A DNA stretch of 64,000 bases from Zea mays (lineage: Eukaryota > Streptophyta > Magnoliopsida > Poales > Poaceae), in assembly GCF_902167145.1 (NCBI RefSeq), contig NC_050097.1, positions 142,439,982-142,503,981 on the forward strand, given 5' to 3'. The notes below the pieces were generated by a model that worked only from the letters and a program-made list of their open reading frames with translations, did no database searches and was not told the DNA's origin. The position numbers were made by a program, and so were the translations under genes. This document shows positions 35,099 to 45,869 of this stretch, piece by piece (within the stretch, counting starts at the first letter, position 1; every line of letters starts with the position of its first letter).

Positions 35099-35689
35099 TG
35101 TTGGGGACTTGTTCTCAAATGCTTTGCCTTAAGAACAAGGCAACATAAAATGTTAAATGTTAACGTCCTTCGTCCGTGAAACATTATTCCCTTGAGGATA
35201 ATGAGCCTTAGACGAAGGTTAACGAGAATATGATTACGAAGCTTAAATCTTCGTAATAAAATTTCAATAAATATTGTAAGACAACGTAGAATAAAGAGTA
35301 TAAAAAAGGGTGAATAATTCATAAATGAATTATATTATACTATATTTATTTGATATGATGAATCATTGAATACAATAATACCTCTGCCTTGGTAAAGGTT
35401 GGATTCCGAAAGATGCGATTGCAATTACCAGAATCCCTGAACAGTAAAGGAATACTGTTCACTATTTATAGGCACAGGGCGCAGCCTGTGAGGAATTACA
35501 AGTATGCCCCTTATAAAAGTTTACAACATTGACTCAGACCTTTATGGACTAAAAGGTCATTCTATCTTTAGGTCGGTTTGTAATACCGAAGCTTTATGAA
35601 GAGGAACCTTCGGCCATCTTATACAACCAGCTTCAGCCGAAAGCCGCTTCTTCCTAGAAGACCTTCGGCGACGAAGCATAGGCCCAACA
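35099..35689 (-). repeat. 3' LTR of G (591 bp)
   Basis: TGTTGGGGACTTGTTCTC at the left end and GGCCCAACA at 35689. TATA-type CTATTTATAGGC near 35463-35474 (reverse reading gives the LTR promoter). The adjacent AGTAGCCCC (35690-35698) is the reverse of the polypurine tract. Confidence 0.95.
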
Positions 35690-35947
35690 GTAGCCCCTTT
35701 CGCGGTGCTAGATCGTTTTTCGTAACGAGCTTGATCCGTGAAAAAAGTCTCTTAAGCTTCGGAGCGCCGAAGGTCTAAAAAACACCTTCCCTGAGCTCGT
35801 TGTCGAGAAACGATTCAATTTCCCAGCGTGTAGCGGCCCCACCTTGCAGAGTTACTGTTCGGTCTCTGCGGTCCACCACGCAGCGAGTGCGAGCGGGTGT
35901 CCGCCTGGTGTAAAAATCCTGGCGCTTCGCCTTCTTACCTGCAACAC

Positions 35948-35956
35948 TATATAAAC
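35948..35956 (+). promoter_or_regulatory. TATA box of the antisense gene in G
   Basis: TATATAAAC in the phrase ACTATATAAACAGACGAG, about 260 bases inside the LTR and 175 bases before the ATG at 36123. It corresponds to the TATA boxes of the C, D and E copies. Confidence 0.7.
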
Positions 35957-38155
35957 AGACGAGTAGGTGTGAAGTTACCACAGCATTCATTGCTATTTGC
36001 ACTGTTTTGCTGCCAAAATTTTTAACCGTCGCCGAAGCTTGTCTGTGGGAATCGAACGAAGCTCCAGTTTGATACCTGCTTCGGAGGAAGAAAGTATTAA
36101 CGTTCCACAAGTTCATAATTAAATGGCCAGAGTGCGTTCTACCGCCAGGGTTGAGCGTGAGGGGGACGAACTAAAGCTTCGAAGACTGTTCCCATCTCCG
36201 AAGCTATGCAACGATCCGGGCTGGTGACTTCGGAAAAGATCCCTAATGATGATGCAGAACAAGCAGAACAAGCAATCGCTGAAGCAGAAGAAGAAGATAT
36301 TGAGGAAACTGATTCCGAAGATGATTATCGCATTACCATGCCAAGCAAGCCCAGCCACTTGGACTTCGGGAAATCTACTGTTTCGAAGGCTGATCTGTCC
36401 AAGATGGTAAAGTCAGGCTTTTTTACTGAAAATCAGAAGAAGCTATTACGCTTCGGAGGAGAAGAAACTACCCCAAAGCCGGAGAAGGATGAAATTGTTA
36501 TTTTCAAGAGCTTCCTAAAGACTGGATTAAGATTTCCCTTACATGGGATTATTGCAGAGGTACTGAAGAGGTTCGGTATCTATTTTCACCAGCTGACCCC
36601 TAACGCTATCGTTAGGCTTAGTGTTTATATCTGGGCACTCCGAAGCCAAGCGGTGGAACCATTTGCAGACAGCTTTTGCCGGGTTCACGAGTTGCATTAT
36701 CAAACGAAGGCTAGAAAGGATGGATTGCACGACAATTTTGGTTGCTATAACTTCGCCTATCGGAAATCTACAAAGTTTCCTGTAATTAGCTACCGAAGCA
36801 AATGGGCAGCAGGCTGGAAATCAGAGTGGTTCTATGTCAAGGTTGATGACGACAAGGAAAAGCTTGTACAAAGTCCACTCGAATTAATCTTCGGAGAAAC
36901 CCGACCTCGCTGCAATATGACACCCGAAGGTCCAACACAACAAGCAATGAATGAATTCAGAATTATTGCAGAGCATATCAGCACAAGGGACCTGGTTCAG
37001 GAGTTTTTGGCTTTCAAAGTTTTTCCTAGTGTAAAGGAGTGGGAAATGCCGAAGCTGAAGGGGGAGAAGAAAGAAGGTGAACTCATGCGCTTACCTTACT
37101 ACTTCAAGTTTAAGAAATACTTCAAAACACCTTGCCAAGAGTGGCTGGATACAATTGAAGTGATGTGCAATGAGATACTTGGCAATTATTCTAAAAAAGA
37201 AGATCAGTTGATGACCGCAGCCTTCGGCACCCGTCCGAAGCGAAGACTAGACCGAGTGCTGGACGCCCTAGGTTTCGAATACCCTGATTACGAAAATATG
37301 AACAAAGGTGCCGGAGGCCAAAAAAGGAAAAGGATAACTGAAGCCTTAAATGAAGATGAAAAAGAACTACCAAAGAAGAAAATTCCGAAGAGGAAGATAG
37401 CGTCTTCTCCGAAGCGTAAAATATCCGACGAAGAAGAAACCCCCGCATCACCCTCTGCCGCTGACATTGAGGAAATTCTGAAGGTAATGACTGAATCCTT
37501 ACCTGCGAAGCTAAGTCCACTGGGGCCCCAACTGACAAAGTTTTTTCAGAAGGACAAGGAGCCCGAAAAATCGAAGAAAATAATCAAAGCAAAGAAACAA
37601 AGAATTATTACTGTGACAGAAGTAATTGACAAGACACCGCCAAGAGCTTCAGCTCAGAAAACACCAGCAGCTGCGAAAGGGACAGATATTGAAATTACAC
37701 CTTCGGAGGTCGCAGCTGCCGAAGCTGCCTCGGCTGAAGATTTGAACCTGGAGAGCACAATCGAACACATTGACAAAATACTGCTAGACATGGCTGCAGA
37801 AGAAGCTACCACCGCCGCCGAAGAGGCCGCGACCGCAGCGTCGGAGAAAGGGAAAGAAATTGCTGATGAAACTTCAGAAAACGAAGCCTTCATGTTCCAG
37901 AATTTAGTTGGAGAAAAACTGTCAAAAGCTGAAAGAGAAGAGCTTAGAGAATATGCAAAATCCTGCGGATACAAACCTGGAGCACTCCTCTTCGGAGGCG
38001 TTGATGATGAAAAATTAGATTGTATTCGAGATCAAACCGGAGCCAAAGTTATCGGTACTCTGTCCAAGAGTATCGGCTTTCCGAAGCTAGAAACAGACAT
38101 CAGCCGCTACCGACGACAACATATCGTCGGTAGTTTATTTTATTCCAACTTCAAG

Positions 38156-38229
38156 GTGAACTACTTTTGCCTTAACTTTTATTGTTTCTAATAATGAAAA
38201 CATGTCTGACGAAGGTTGTTCTCGTGCAG
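38156..38229 (+). other. Intron 1 of the antisense gene in G
   Basis: 74 bases, GTGAAC donor and GTGCAG acceptor, phase 0, at the position equivalent to A (1179-1258) and E (51736-51814). The intron sequences themselves are not similar, while the flanking protein is. Confidence 0.75.
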
Positions 38230-38928
38230 AGTATGCTGTTGAGCAAAGCCTTGCAAATGCAGCAAGATTTTGAAGATAGGAAGCACGAAGTTATAATTGA
38301 AAATTTGGAAAGCAAAATAAAGGAACAATCAAATGCTTTCGAGAAAAAGAACTTTGAGCTCCAGGCAACCGAAGGTTTATTGGCGGAAGCTGAAGCAAAA
38401 ATAACAGAACTGAACACGAAGCTTCTCCGCCAGTCTGAACAGTTCGAACGAGAAAAGCAAGATCTTAGTGCAAAACTTGAAGCCGAAGCTCAACAAAATT
38501 CAGATTTGAGAAAACTATTGACAAGCCTTCAAGAAAAATGTTTGGAATTTAGCAACAAATGCATTCAATGATTAAGAAAGATTTTTCACTCAGTTGGGGC
38601 CAGCAGTGAAAAATTCACCCCCTCAGCTGAAGATCTACCGAAAACCTTCGAACATATTGAGGGTGAGATTGACGAGCTCAACGAAGTCATATCTGGGCAC
38701 GGTGACTTCTGTGCCTGGGTGGCTTCTCGGGGCACTGCTGCAGCTTTCCTGAAAGCTGGCTGCGATCATGGAAAGATTGTCAATAGGCCAAATTTCACTT
38801 TAACACCATCAATCCTAGATGACATTCCTGATCTCGCCCGAAGTATCTCTAATAGATTTGTAAAAATGATATGGACAAAAGGTGGGCGAGAAAAGGCTGG
38901 AGACGAAGCTCGTAGCCACCTTGAACCA

Positions 38929-39001
38929 GTAAGAAACCATACCTTGTGCTTACCTTTTCCTGCAAGGTCGACTCTGACTTACAACGACCTTATTCATGTA
39001 G
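38929..39001 (+). other. Intron 2 of the antisense gene in G
   Basis: 73 bases, GTAAGA donor and CATGTAG acceptor, just before a short acidic last exon. A and E have a 72-base intron in the corresponding place near the C-terminus (phase 1 there). Confidence 0.6.
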
Positions 39002-39028
39002 GATGACGAAGCCGAAGCCGATGATTAA

Positions 39029-39823
39029 AAATGACGCCGAAGCCGAAGCTCCTTAGAGATTAGATAGTAAACTTGTGATATATCCTTATCCTTCCATTGA
39101 TGTATGAGAAATGCTTTGATGTGGACAAAATTTTCTTTTTTGAGCCGAAGGCGAACAAACACCTTCCCTTCTTTTCGTACGCAGCGAAGCATAGAAAACA
39201 ACATTTTCCTTTTTTCCGAAGCTCTCCTTTTTTGTACACGAAGCTCTTTCTTTCCCTTCTTTTTTTCTTTTTGCCGAAGCAACCACTTATGCCATGAAGA
39301 TGATTATCCTACATATGCCTGGATGAATGTTTATGAATGCAAATGCTATGATGTAATGTGATGTGCAAATGAATGGCCAAACACGTATTCCGAAGCCATA
39401 CTCATAGCCATTATTTCCTTAAAAACAATCACACCTCAGCTCTGCATTCCCTTAGGAACGACTTTGGAGCTTCTTCGCCTTTACTTTTGGCGGAATCAGC
39501 GTTGACTTTTCGCTGTAAGCTCTGCATTCCCTTAGGAACGACTTTGGAGCTTCTTCGCCTTTACTTTTGGCGGAATCAGCGTTGACTTTTCGCTGTAAGC
39601 TCTGCATTCCCTTAGGAACGACTTTGGAGCTTGTTCGTTTTTACTTTTCGGCACTCGATGGTGCGTTCTCAGCTTTTACATTTACATTCCTTGGGGGATT
39701 TTGCTCTTATAGAACTAAAAAAGGAAATTACATGTGATGGCCCCATTAAAAACCTTTCTCCCCCTTCGGAAAGGAAAAGGGTGCCATGAAAGAAAAATAA
39801 AAAATATGAAAAATTACATCGAG
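39029..39823. other. Non-coding spacer of G with an 80-base tandem repeat
   Basis: It lies between the convergent ends of the antisense gene and pol. The tandem block at 39441-39650 repeats TCTGCATTCCCTTAGGAACG every 80 bases (39441, 39521, 39601). The GGAACGACTTT and CTTCTTCGCC phrases are shared with the repeat block of A. Confidence 0.8.
39441..39650. repeat. 80-base tandem repeat, about 2.6 copies
   Basis: Nearly identical units beginning TCTGCATTCC and including GGCGGAATCAGCGTTGAC. They are related in wording to the 64-base repeat of element A. Confidence 0.9.
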
Positions 39824-42800
39824 TTATACATAGTATCGCCGAAGCTCATCCGCATTCCAAGATCTAGGAATGTCGTTGCCGTCCATATCCTTCAATCTGT
39901 ATGAACCGGGTCTTGACGAAGATGCTATTAAGAAAGGTCCATCCCATTTCAACTACAACTTGCCCACTGTTTCTGGATTGGCCACTCTCCGAAGCACCAA
40001 GTGTCCTGGCTCAATATTCTTTAGCCGAACCTTTCTATCTCGCCATTTAATTGTTTCGGCTTGATATTTATTGATGTTTTCCACGGCTTGCAGCCTGATC
40101 CCTTCTAAAGCATCTTTTTCCACAGAATAAGCAGCTTCGGAACCTGATTCTGCCGAAGCTACTACCCTTATTGATCCGGTTTTAGCTTCTTCCGGAGTTA
40201 TTGCTTCGTCACCAAATAATAACTTGAATGGAGTAAAGCCTGTAGACCTTGATGTTGTTGTATTGTGGCTCCACACTACTTTGGTTAACTGATCTGGCCA
40301 CTTTCCCCTGGGTTGATTGAAGATTAACTTCATTATTCCTGTCATTATGATGCCATTTGCTCTTTCAACGAGTCCATTTGACTCCGGATGTCTGACTGAT
40401 GCAAAATGGATCTTCGTACCAATTTGATCACAGAAATCCCTAAAAGCTTCGGAGTCAAACTGTGTTCCATTATCCACAGTGATAGCCTTTGGTACCCCGA
40501 AACGACAAACAATATTCTGCCAGAAAAATTTTTGGACGATGGCCGAAGTTATTGTGGCTAAAGGCTTTGCCTCAATCCATTTAGAAAAATATTCCACCGC
40601 CACTACAACATATCTTAGGTTCCCTTGGGCCGGTGGTAACGGACCTAACAAGTCAAGGCCCCACCTTTGCAATGGCCAAATGGGTTGTATGAGCTGTGTT
40701 AAGGACGAAGGTTGTTTTTGATCTCGTGCACATTTCTGACAACCTTCGCACTTTTGGACTAATTCCGCTGCATCCGAAGCTGCCTTCGGCCAATAAAATC
40801 CTTGGCGGAAAATTTTTCCAAGTAACAGCCTAGATCCAATGTGAGATCCACACAGGCCTGCATGTATTTCTTTCATCAACTCTATACCTTCGGTTCTGGA
40901 TAAACACTTGAGTAGCGGAGCACAAACTCCATGCTTGTACAACTCTCCTTCTATCATGACATATGGACGAGCTCTTGCCTCTATCCTCCTGTTATAAGCT
41001 TCGTCATCTGAAAGGAATTTACCCTGAAGATAAGAGATGATCTCAGTTCTCCAATCTTCGCTATAAACAGGAGATATATTGAGGACTGCTCTTTCAAGAA
41101 GTTCGACCGAAGGTGCTTTTATTGTTTCGAAGAACACATCCGAAGGTAAGGGCAGCCCCTGTGCTGCTGACTTAGCTAGCAAATCAGCATGCTCATTTTG
41201 TCCTCGAGGGATATTTTTGACAGAAAATCCCTCGAAGGAAGCTTCAACTCTTCGAACGATATCCAGATACTTTTCAAGCTTCGGATCTTTAGCCTTGCAA
41301 CTCTTGTCAATATGACCCGAAACAACTTGGGAATCAGTTTTAAGAACAGCCCTTCTGATTCCCATTGCTTTTAGCTTCCGAAGACCCAGAAGCAGGGCTT
41401 CGTACTCGGCAATGTTGTTTGTGCAACTAAAATCAAGCTTTGCCGCATAACAAGTTTTAACTTTGGAAGGTGAAACCAACACAGCAGCCGCTCCCGCTCT
41501 GAAGGTTCCCCAGGACCCATCGCAAAACACTGTCCATGCTTCGACATCTTTATTTGTTTCTTCCTCCTGAGCCCCTGGCGTCCAGTCAGCAATGAAGTCT
41601 GCTAACGCCTGGGACTGAATCGAAGATCTATGAACATATTCAATACAAAATTCATTGAGCTCTGCAGCCCATTTTCCAATCCTTCCAGTAGCTTCTCGAT
41701 TCTTCATAATATCCTTCAGAGGTTGTGAAGAAGGAACAATTATGTTGTAAGCTTGAAAATAGTGCCGAAGCTTCCTGGATGCCATCAAAACAGCATATAA
41801 CACCTTCTCTAATTCTGTGTAGTTTTTCTTTGATATACTAAGAACTTCAGATACAAAATATACTGGGACCTGCTTCCTGGCTTGGCCATCAAGCTTCTCC
41901 TGGACAAGTGCTGCACTTACCGCTGAGTGCGAAGCTGCCACATATAATAATAAAGGAGCCCCTGGCGTAGGTGGAGTTAGTGCTGTTAGATCTATCAAAT
42001 ACTGCTTCAGCTCTTCGAAGGCCTTCTGCTGGATTGGTCCCCATTGAAAGACTTCGACTGACTTCAGCACTTCGAAGAATGGTAAGTTTCTCTCTGCTGA
42101 TCTGGATATGAATCTATTGAGAGATGCCAACCTTCCTGTCAATCTTTGAGCCCCCTTTTTTGTAGTTGGTGGCTCCATCCGAAGTATAGCTTCAATCTTA
42201 CTTGGATTAGCTTCAATTCCCTTTGTTGAAACCAAGCATCCTAGAAATTTCCCCTTCTTTACTCCGAAGACGCATTTTTCTGGATTCAACTTTAAGCCAG
42301 CTTGTCTGAAACTAGCGAAGGTCTCCTGCAGGTCAGCAATATGATTCTCCTGCTTCGTGCTTTTTACAATGATGTCATCAACATAAGTTAGCACATTTCT
42401 GCCTATCTGAGACTGGAGAACCTTCGCAGTCATTCTGCTGAAACTTCCTCCAGCGTTTTTGAGCCCGTCAGGCATCCGAAGATAACAATATGTGCCACTT
42501 GGAGTTATGAAGCTAGTCTTCGGCTCATCTTCCTTCTTCATCCAGATTTGATGATAGCCTGAATAGCAGTCTAACAGACTCATGAGCTCTGAAGAAGCTG
42601 CTGCATCAACTAAAGAGTCTATCCTTGGCAATGGGAATTCATCCTTCGGACAAGCCTTGTTAAGATCTGTAAAATCGATACACATTCACCACTTGCCATT
42701 GGCCTTTTTTACCATAACAATGTTAGCTAGCCATTCTGGGTACTTTACTTCTCTGATAACTCCTGCACTGAGGAGTCTTTTGACTTCGTTGCGAGCACCT

Positions 42801-43777
42801 TCGACCTTATCATCTGACATTTTCCGAAGCCTTTGCTTTCTGGGTCTGAAGGATGGATCGACATTGAGCGAGTGCTCAATAACATCCCTATTAACTCCGC
42901 AGAGATCATTGGCTGACCATGCAAAAACATCTTTGTTGTTGAACAAAAACCTTATCAAGGTTTTCTCTTGTTCTTCGGATAACTGAGAGCCCAACAGCAC
43001 CTTCTGCTCTGCTATATCCTCACATAAGAGCATGGGCTTCGGCTGATCTGCTGAAGCTGCTTTATCCCTTCTGAATTTGTATTGTTCACAAGCTTCAGCT
43101 CCATCTATGTTATGGATTGCTTTTGAATCAGTCCAGTTTCCTTCGGCCCTTCTGGCAGCTTCCTGGCTTCCATGAATAGCGATGGGTCCTTGATCCGAAG
43201 GTATCTTCATGCAAAGATAGGCAGGGTGAAGAATTGCTTCAAAAGCATTGAGGGTGCCACGACCAATAATTGCATTGTAAGGGTATTCCATGTCAACGAT
43301 GTCAAACACAACTTGCTCAGTTCTAGTGTTGTTGATGAACCCGAAGGTCACTGACATGGTAATCTTGCCCAGTGCTACAATTTGTCTTACTCCGAAGCCA
43401 CATAGAGGATGTGTAGCATCATGAATCTTATCTTCTGGCTCTTGCATTTGTCTGAAGGCCTTAGCAAATATGATGTCAGCTGCACTGCCTGTGTCAACCA
43501 AGACATTATGGACCAGAAATCCTTTGATAACACAAGAAATAACCATGGCATCGTTGTGTGGGTAATCCTTGAGCTGAAGGTCCTCTTGGGAGAAGGTAAT
43601 AGGAATGTGAGACCATCTTGACTTGATGAAGGGTCCTTGCACCCCAACATGTTGTACCCTTCTCTGTGCTTCCTTCTTTTGTTTCTTGTTAGCTGGCTCT
43701 GAGGACGAGCCACCTGTGATCGGGAGCACCAACTTCGGGTCCGAAGCAGCTCCAGCTTGATCGTTGAACGAAGCCAT
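39824..43777 (-). pseudogene. pol: pol of G (protease, RT, two RNase H domains, integrase) with two nonsense codons
   Basis: Starts MASFNDQAGAASDPK at 43777. The protease core is VLVDTGSAADIIF. A TGA at 42686-42688 cuts the frame at the entry to the reverse transcriptase palm (GKW before it, MCIDFTDLNKACPKDEF after it), where arginine would be expected. RT catalytic box is YVDDIIVKS. Two RNase H domains follow: the ordinary one and a second archaeal-type one (VFCDGSWG, NNIAEYEALLLGL, LKTDSQVV, NEHADLLAK), a Tat-clade hallmark. Integrase: CEGCQKC, GLDLLGPLP, TVDNGTQFD, ESNGLVERANG. A TAG at 39953 falls near the C-terminus, and coding homology continues to TAA at 39824. No gag precedes it. Confidence 0.93.
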
Positions 43778-43802
43778 CAGCTCAAAAAAGTGGAAGTGAG
43801 TT

Positions 43803-43821
43803 CACCGGAGGTGGGCGCCAA
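43803..43821 (-). promoter_or_regulatory. Primer-binding site of G
   Basis: Minus strand TTGGCGCCCACCTCCGGTG, identical to A. The next ~20 bases of leader are also identical to A. Confidence 0.8.
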
Positions 43822-44412
43822 TGTTGGGGACTTGTTCTCAAATGCTTTGCCTTAAGAACAAGGCAACATAAAATGTTAAATGTTAACGTCCTTCGTCCAT
43901 GAAACATTATTCCCTTGAGGATAATGAGCCTTAGACGAAGGTTAACGAGAATATGATTACGAAGCTTAAATCTTCGTAATAAAATTTCAATAAATATTGT
44001 AAGACAACGTAGAATAAAGAGTATAAAAAAGGGTGAATAATTCATAAATGAATTATATTATACTATATTTATTTGATATGATGAATCATTGAATACAATA
44101 ATACCTCTGCCTTGGTAAAGGTTGGATTCCGAAAGATGCGATTGCAATTACCAGAATCCCTGAACAGTAAAGGAATACTGTTCACTATTTATAGGCACAG
44201 GGCGCAGCCTGTGAGGAATTACAAGTATGCCCCTTATAAAAGTTTACAACATTGACTCAGACCTTTATGGACTAAAAGGTCATTCTATCTTTAGGTCGGT
44301 TTGTAATACCGAAGCTTTATGAAGAGGAACCTTCGGCCATCTTATACAAACAGCTTCAGCCGAAAGCCGCTTCTTCCTAGAAGACCTTCGGCGACGAAGC
44401 ATAGGCCCAACA
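43822..44412 (-). repeat. 5' LTR of G (591 bp)
   Basis: Same ends and length as the copy at 35099-35689, two mismatches seen. TTTAT follows at 44413. Confidence 0.95.
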
Positions 44413-45616
44413 TTTATATTGGTGGACCAGAATGAAGAGGGAAATTGCCAAGTACATCTCCGAGTGTGACACCTGCCAGAGAATCAAGGCCAGTCACTTG
44501 AAGGCAGCAGGCCCTTTGCAACCCCTTCCCATACCATCTTGGAAATGGGAGGACATTTGCATGGATTTTATCGTAGGATTGCCCAATACCTCCAGGCACC
44601 ATGATTCCATTTGGGTTATCGTGGACAGGTTGACCAAGACCGCTCATTTCTTGCCAGTGCACACCACCCACAAGACAGAGAAGTACGCAGAAATTTATGT
44701 TGATCAGATAGTAAGATTGCATGGTATTCCAAAGACCATTATATCTGACAGAGGAGCACTGTTTGTGGCACGCTTTTGGGAGAAACTGCAAGAATCACTT
44801 GGGACCCAAGTAATCCGAAGCTCAGCATATCACCCTCAAACGGATGGCCAGACAGAAAGGGTGAATCAGATTTTGGAAGACATGTTGCGAGCATGTGCAC
44901 TACATTATGGAAAGGATTGGGATAAGTGTCTGTCTTTGGCAGAATTTTCTTACAATAACAGCTATCAGTCCAGTCTGAAGATGGCACCTTTTGAGGCATT
45001 ATATGGGAGAAGGTGTAGGACCCCACTAAACTGGTCTCAAGCAGGAGAAAGGGAAATTTTTGGGCCGGATTTAGTACTCGAGGCAGAGGCAAAAGTCAGA
45101 GTTATTACCAAGAACTTGGAAGCTGCTCAGGCCAGGCAAAGGAGCTATCATGATAAGAGGCGGAAGCCTCTACATTTTGAGGTGGGAGATCATGTCTATC
45201 TTAAGGTATCACCCACCAAGGGTGTCCAGAGATTCGGGATCAAGGGCAAGTTAGCTCCTCGCTACATTGGACCCTATAAGATCAAGGCAAGCTGTGGACC
45301 CGTAGCCTACCAATTGGAATTACCACCTCACATGTCAGCAGTTCATAATGTGTTCCATGTATCTCAGCTGCGGAAATGTGTTCGCCTACCCACTGAAGTG
45401 CTACCGGAACCAGATATTGAGATAGAACCAGACTTGTCATACCAAGAGTACCCCGTCAGGGTATTAGATCAAAAGGAGAGATCAACTTGGGCAAGGTCGG
45501 TCAGAATGTACAAGGTTCAGTGGAGTCACCATTCAGCAGAAGAAGCTACATGGGAGACTGAGGATTTTCTACTCTCTCGCTTCCCCGACTTTTTGCCCAA
45601 AGGAGTCGGTATGTAA

Positions 45617-45869
45617 CCCCAAAACCCCATCCCCACCTGCCCTTTGAATTCAATTATAAGAAAAACTTAGATAACAAGGATAATCTAAGTTTTGGGTTTA
45701 ACTTAAGAAGGGCTTCCTTCTGAAGTTGCAAAGAGGATGACATTCGAAGAGCAGTTAATGAGAGAAACTTGAGTATAAAGAAAAGGGTAGCACACCCACA
45801 CACCTTCAAGCACCCCTCCAAGGGACTCTACCTGAAATCTCGGGACGAGATTCCTTTAAGGGGGAGGGC
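45617..45869 (+). other. 3' untranslated region and polypurine tract of F
   Basis: No gene. It ends with AAGGGGGAGGGC (45858-45869) immediately before the 3' LTR, a typical plus-strand primer. Confidence 0.8.

Larger units (their letters stand above)
36123..39028 (+). pseudogene. Antisense gene of G (PF04195-like), three exons, nearly intact
   Basis: The ATG at 36123 (MARVRSTARVEREGDE) leads into the main frame after an apparent single-base loss near 36168; an internal ATG at 36206 opens the 661-codon frame. The PF04195-like region is LRFPLHGIIAEVLKRFGIYF through WKSEWFYVKVDD. It is followed by a lysine-rich, possibly nuclear stretch (KKKIPKRK), alanine/glutamate-rich sequence and a conserved PGALLFGG block. 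Intron 1 is 38156-38229 (phase 0) and intron 2 is 38929-39001. Exon 2 is coiled coil (LESKIKEQSNAFEKKNFELQ) with one TGA at 38569, likely from CGA. Exon 3 is only DDEAEADD and TAA. Function unknown; opposite in strand to pol. Confidence 0.8.
35099..44412 (-). mobile_element. Element G: pol-only Tat-clade Ty3/gypsy element (cinful-like), young but multiply broken
   Basis: A 9314-bp element with perfect duplication TTTAT (35094-35098 and 44413-44417) inside F integrase. LTRs are both 591 bp with two mismatches seen (CGTCCGTG/CGTCCATG and ACAACCAG/ACAAACAG). On minus: LTR, primer site, protease-RT-RNase H-integrase, tandem repeats, antisense gene (plus), polypurine tract, LTR. The protease frame starts only 45 bases past the LTR, so gag is absent altogether. 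Two nonsense codons in pol, and a nonsense codon plus a frameshift in the antisense gene, despite the very recent insertion. Cinful-like by memory. Confidence 0.93.
31883..45616 (+). pseudogene. gag-pol: gag-pol of F, split by element G and broken by a frameshift and a stop
   Basis: Gag starts MAGRQRRGQ at 31883; its core (FLSTQPPLFTRAEDPLDADV, WWDHFLAM) breaks near 32531 by loss of one base. The next frame (32539-34950) holds the knuckle [14 protein letters not shown] (residues 88-101), protease [11 protein letters not shown], reverse transcriptase with [10 protein letters not shown] and the FIDD box at residues 471-474, and RNase H ([19 protein letters not shown]). A TAG at 34948 replaces the expected glutamine codon. 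Integrase resumes past it (HLSKFSMHPGSNK), is interrupted at 35094-44417 by G, and finishes at 44432-45616 with CDTCQRIKASH, ICMDFIVGLP, SDRGALF, TDGQTERVNQ and a C-terminal chromodomain (YPVRVLDQKE to WETEDFLL). Confidence 0.93.

Noticed and set aside
35596..35778. Short frames inside the G LTR and its leader (also 35095-35322, 43782-44045)
   Set aside because: They repeat identically in both LTRs, have no domain and cross the LTR boundary.
38719..39006. A separate small protein starting MASRGTAAAFLKAGC in G
   Set aside because: It is the continuation of exon 2 of the antisense gene after a TGA; the frame and homology to A and E run through the stop.
42686..42688. TGA between protease and reverse transcriptase of G as a programmed readthrough stop
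   Set aside because: It lies inside the conserved start of the RT palm, not at a domain boundary, and a C-to-T change from CGA explains it.
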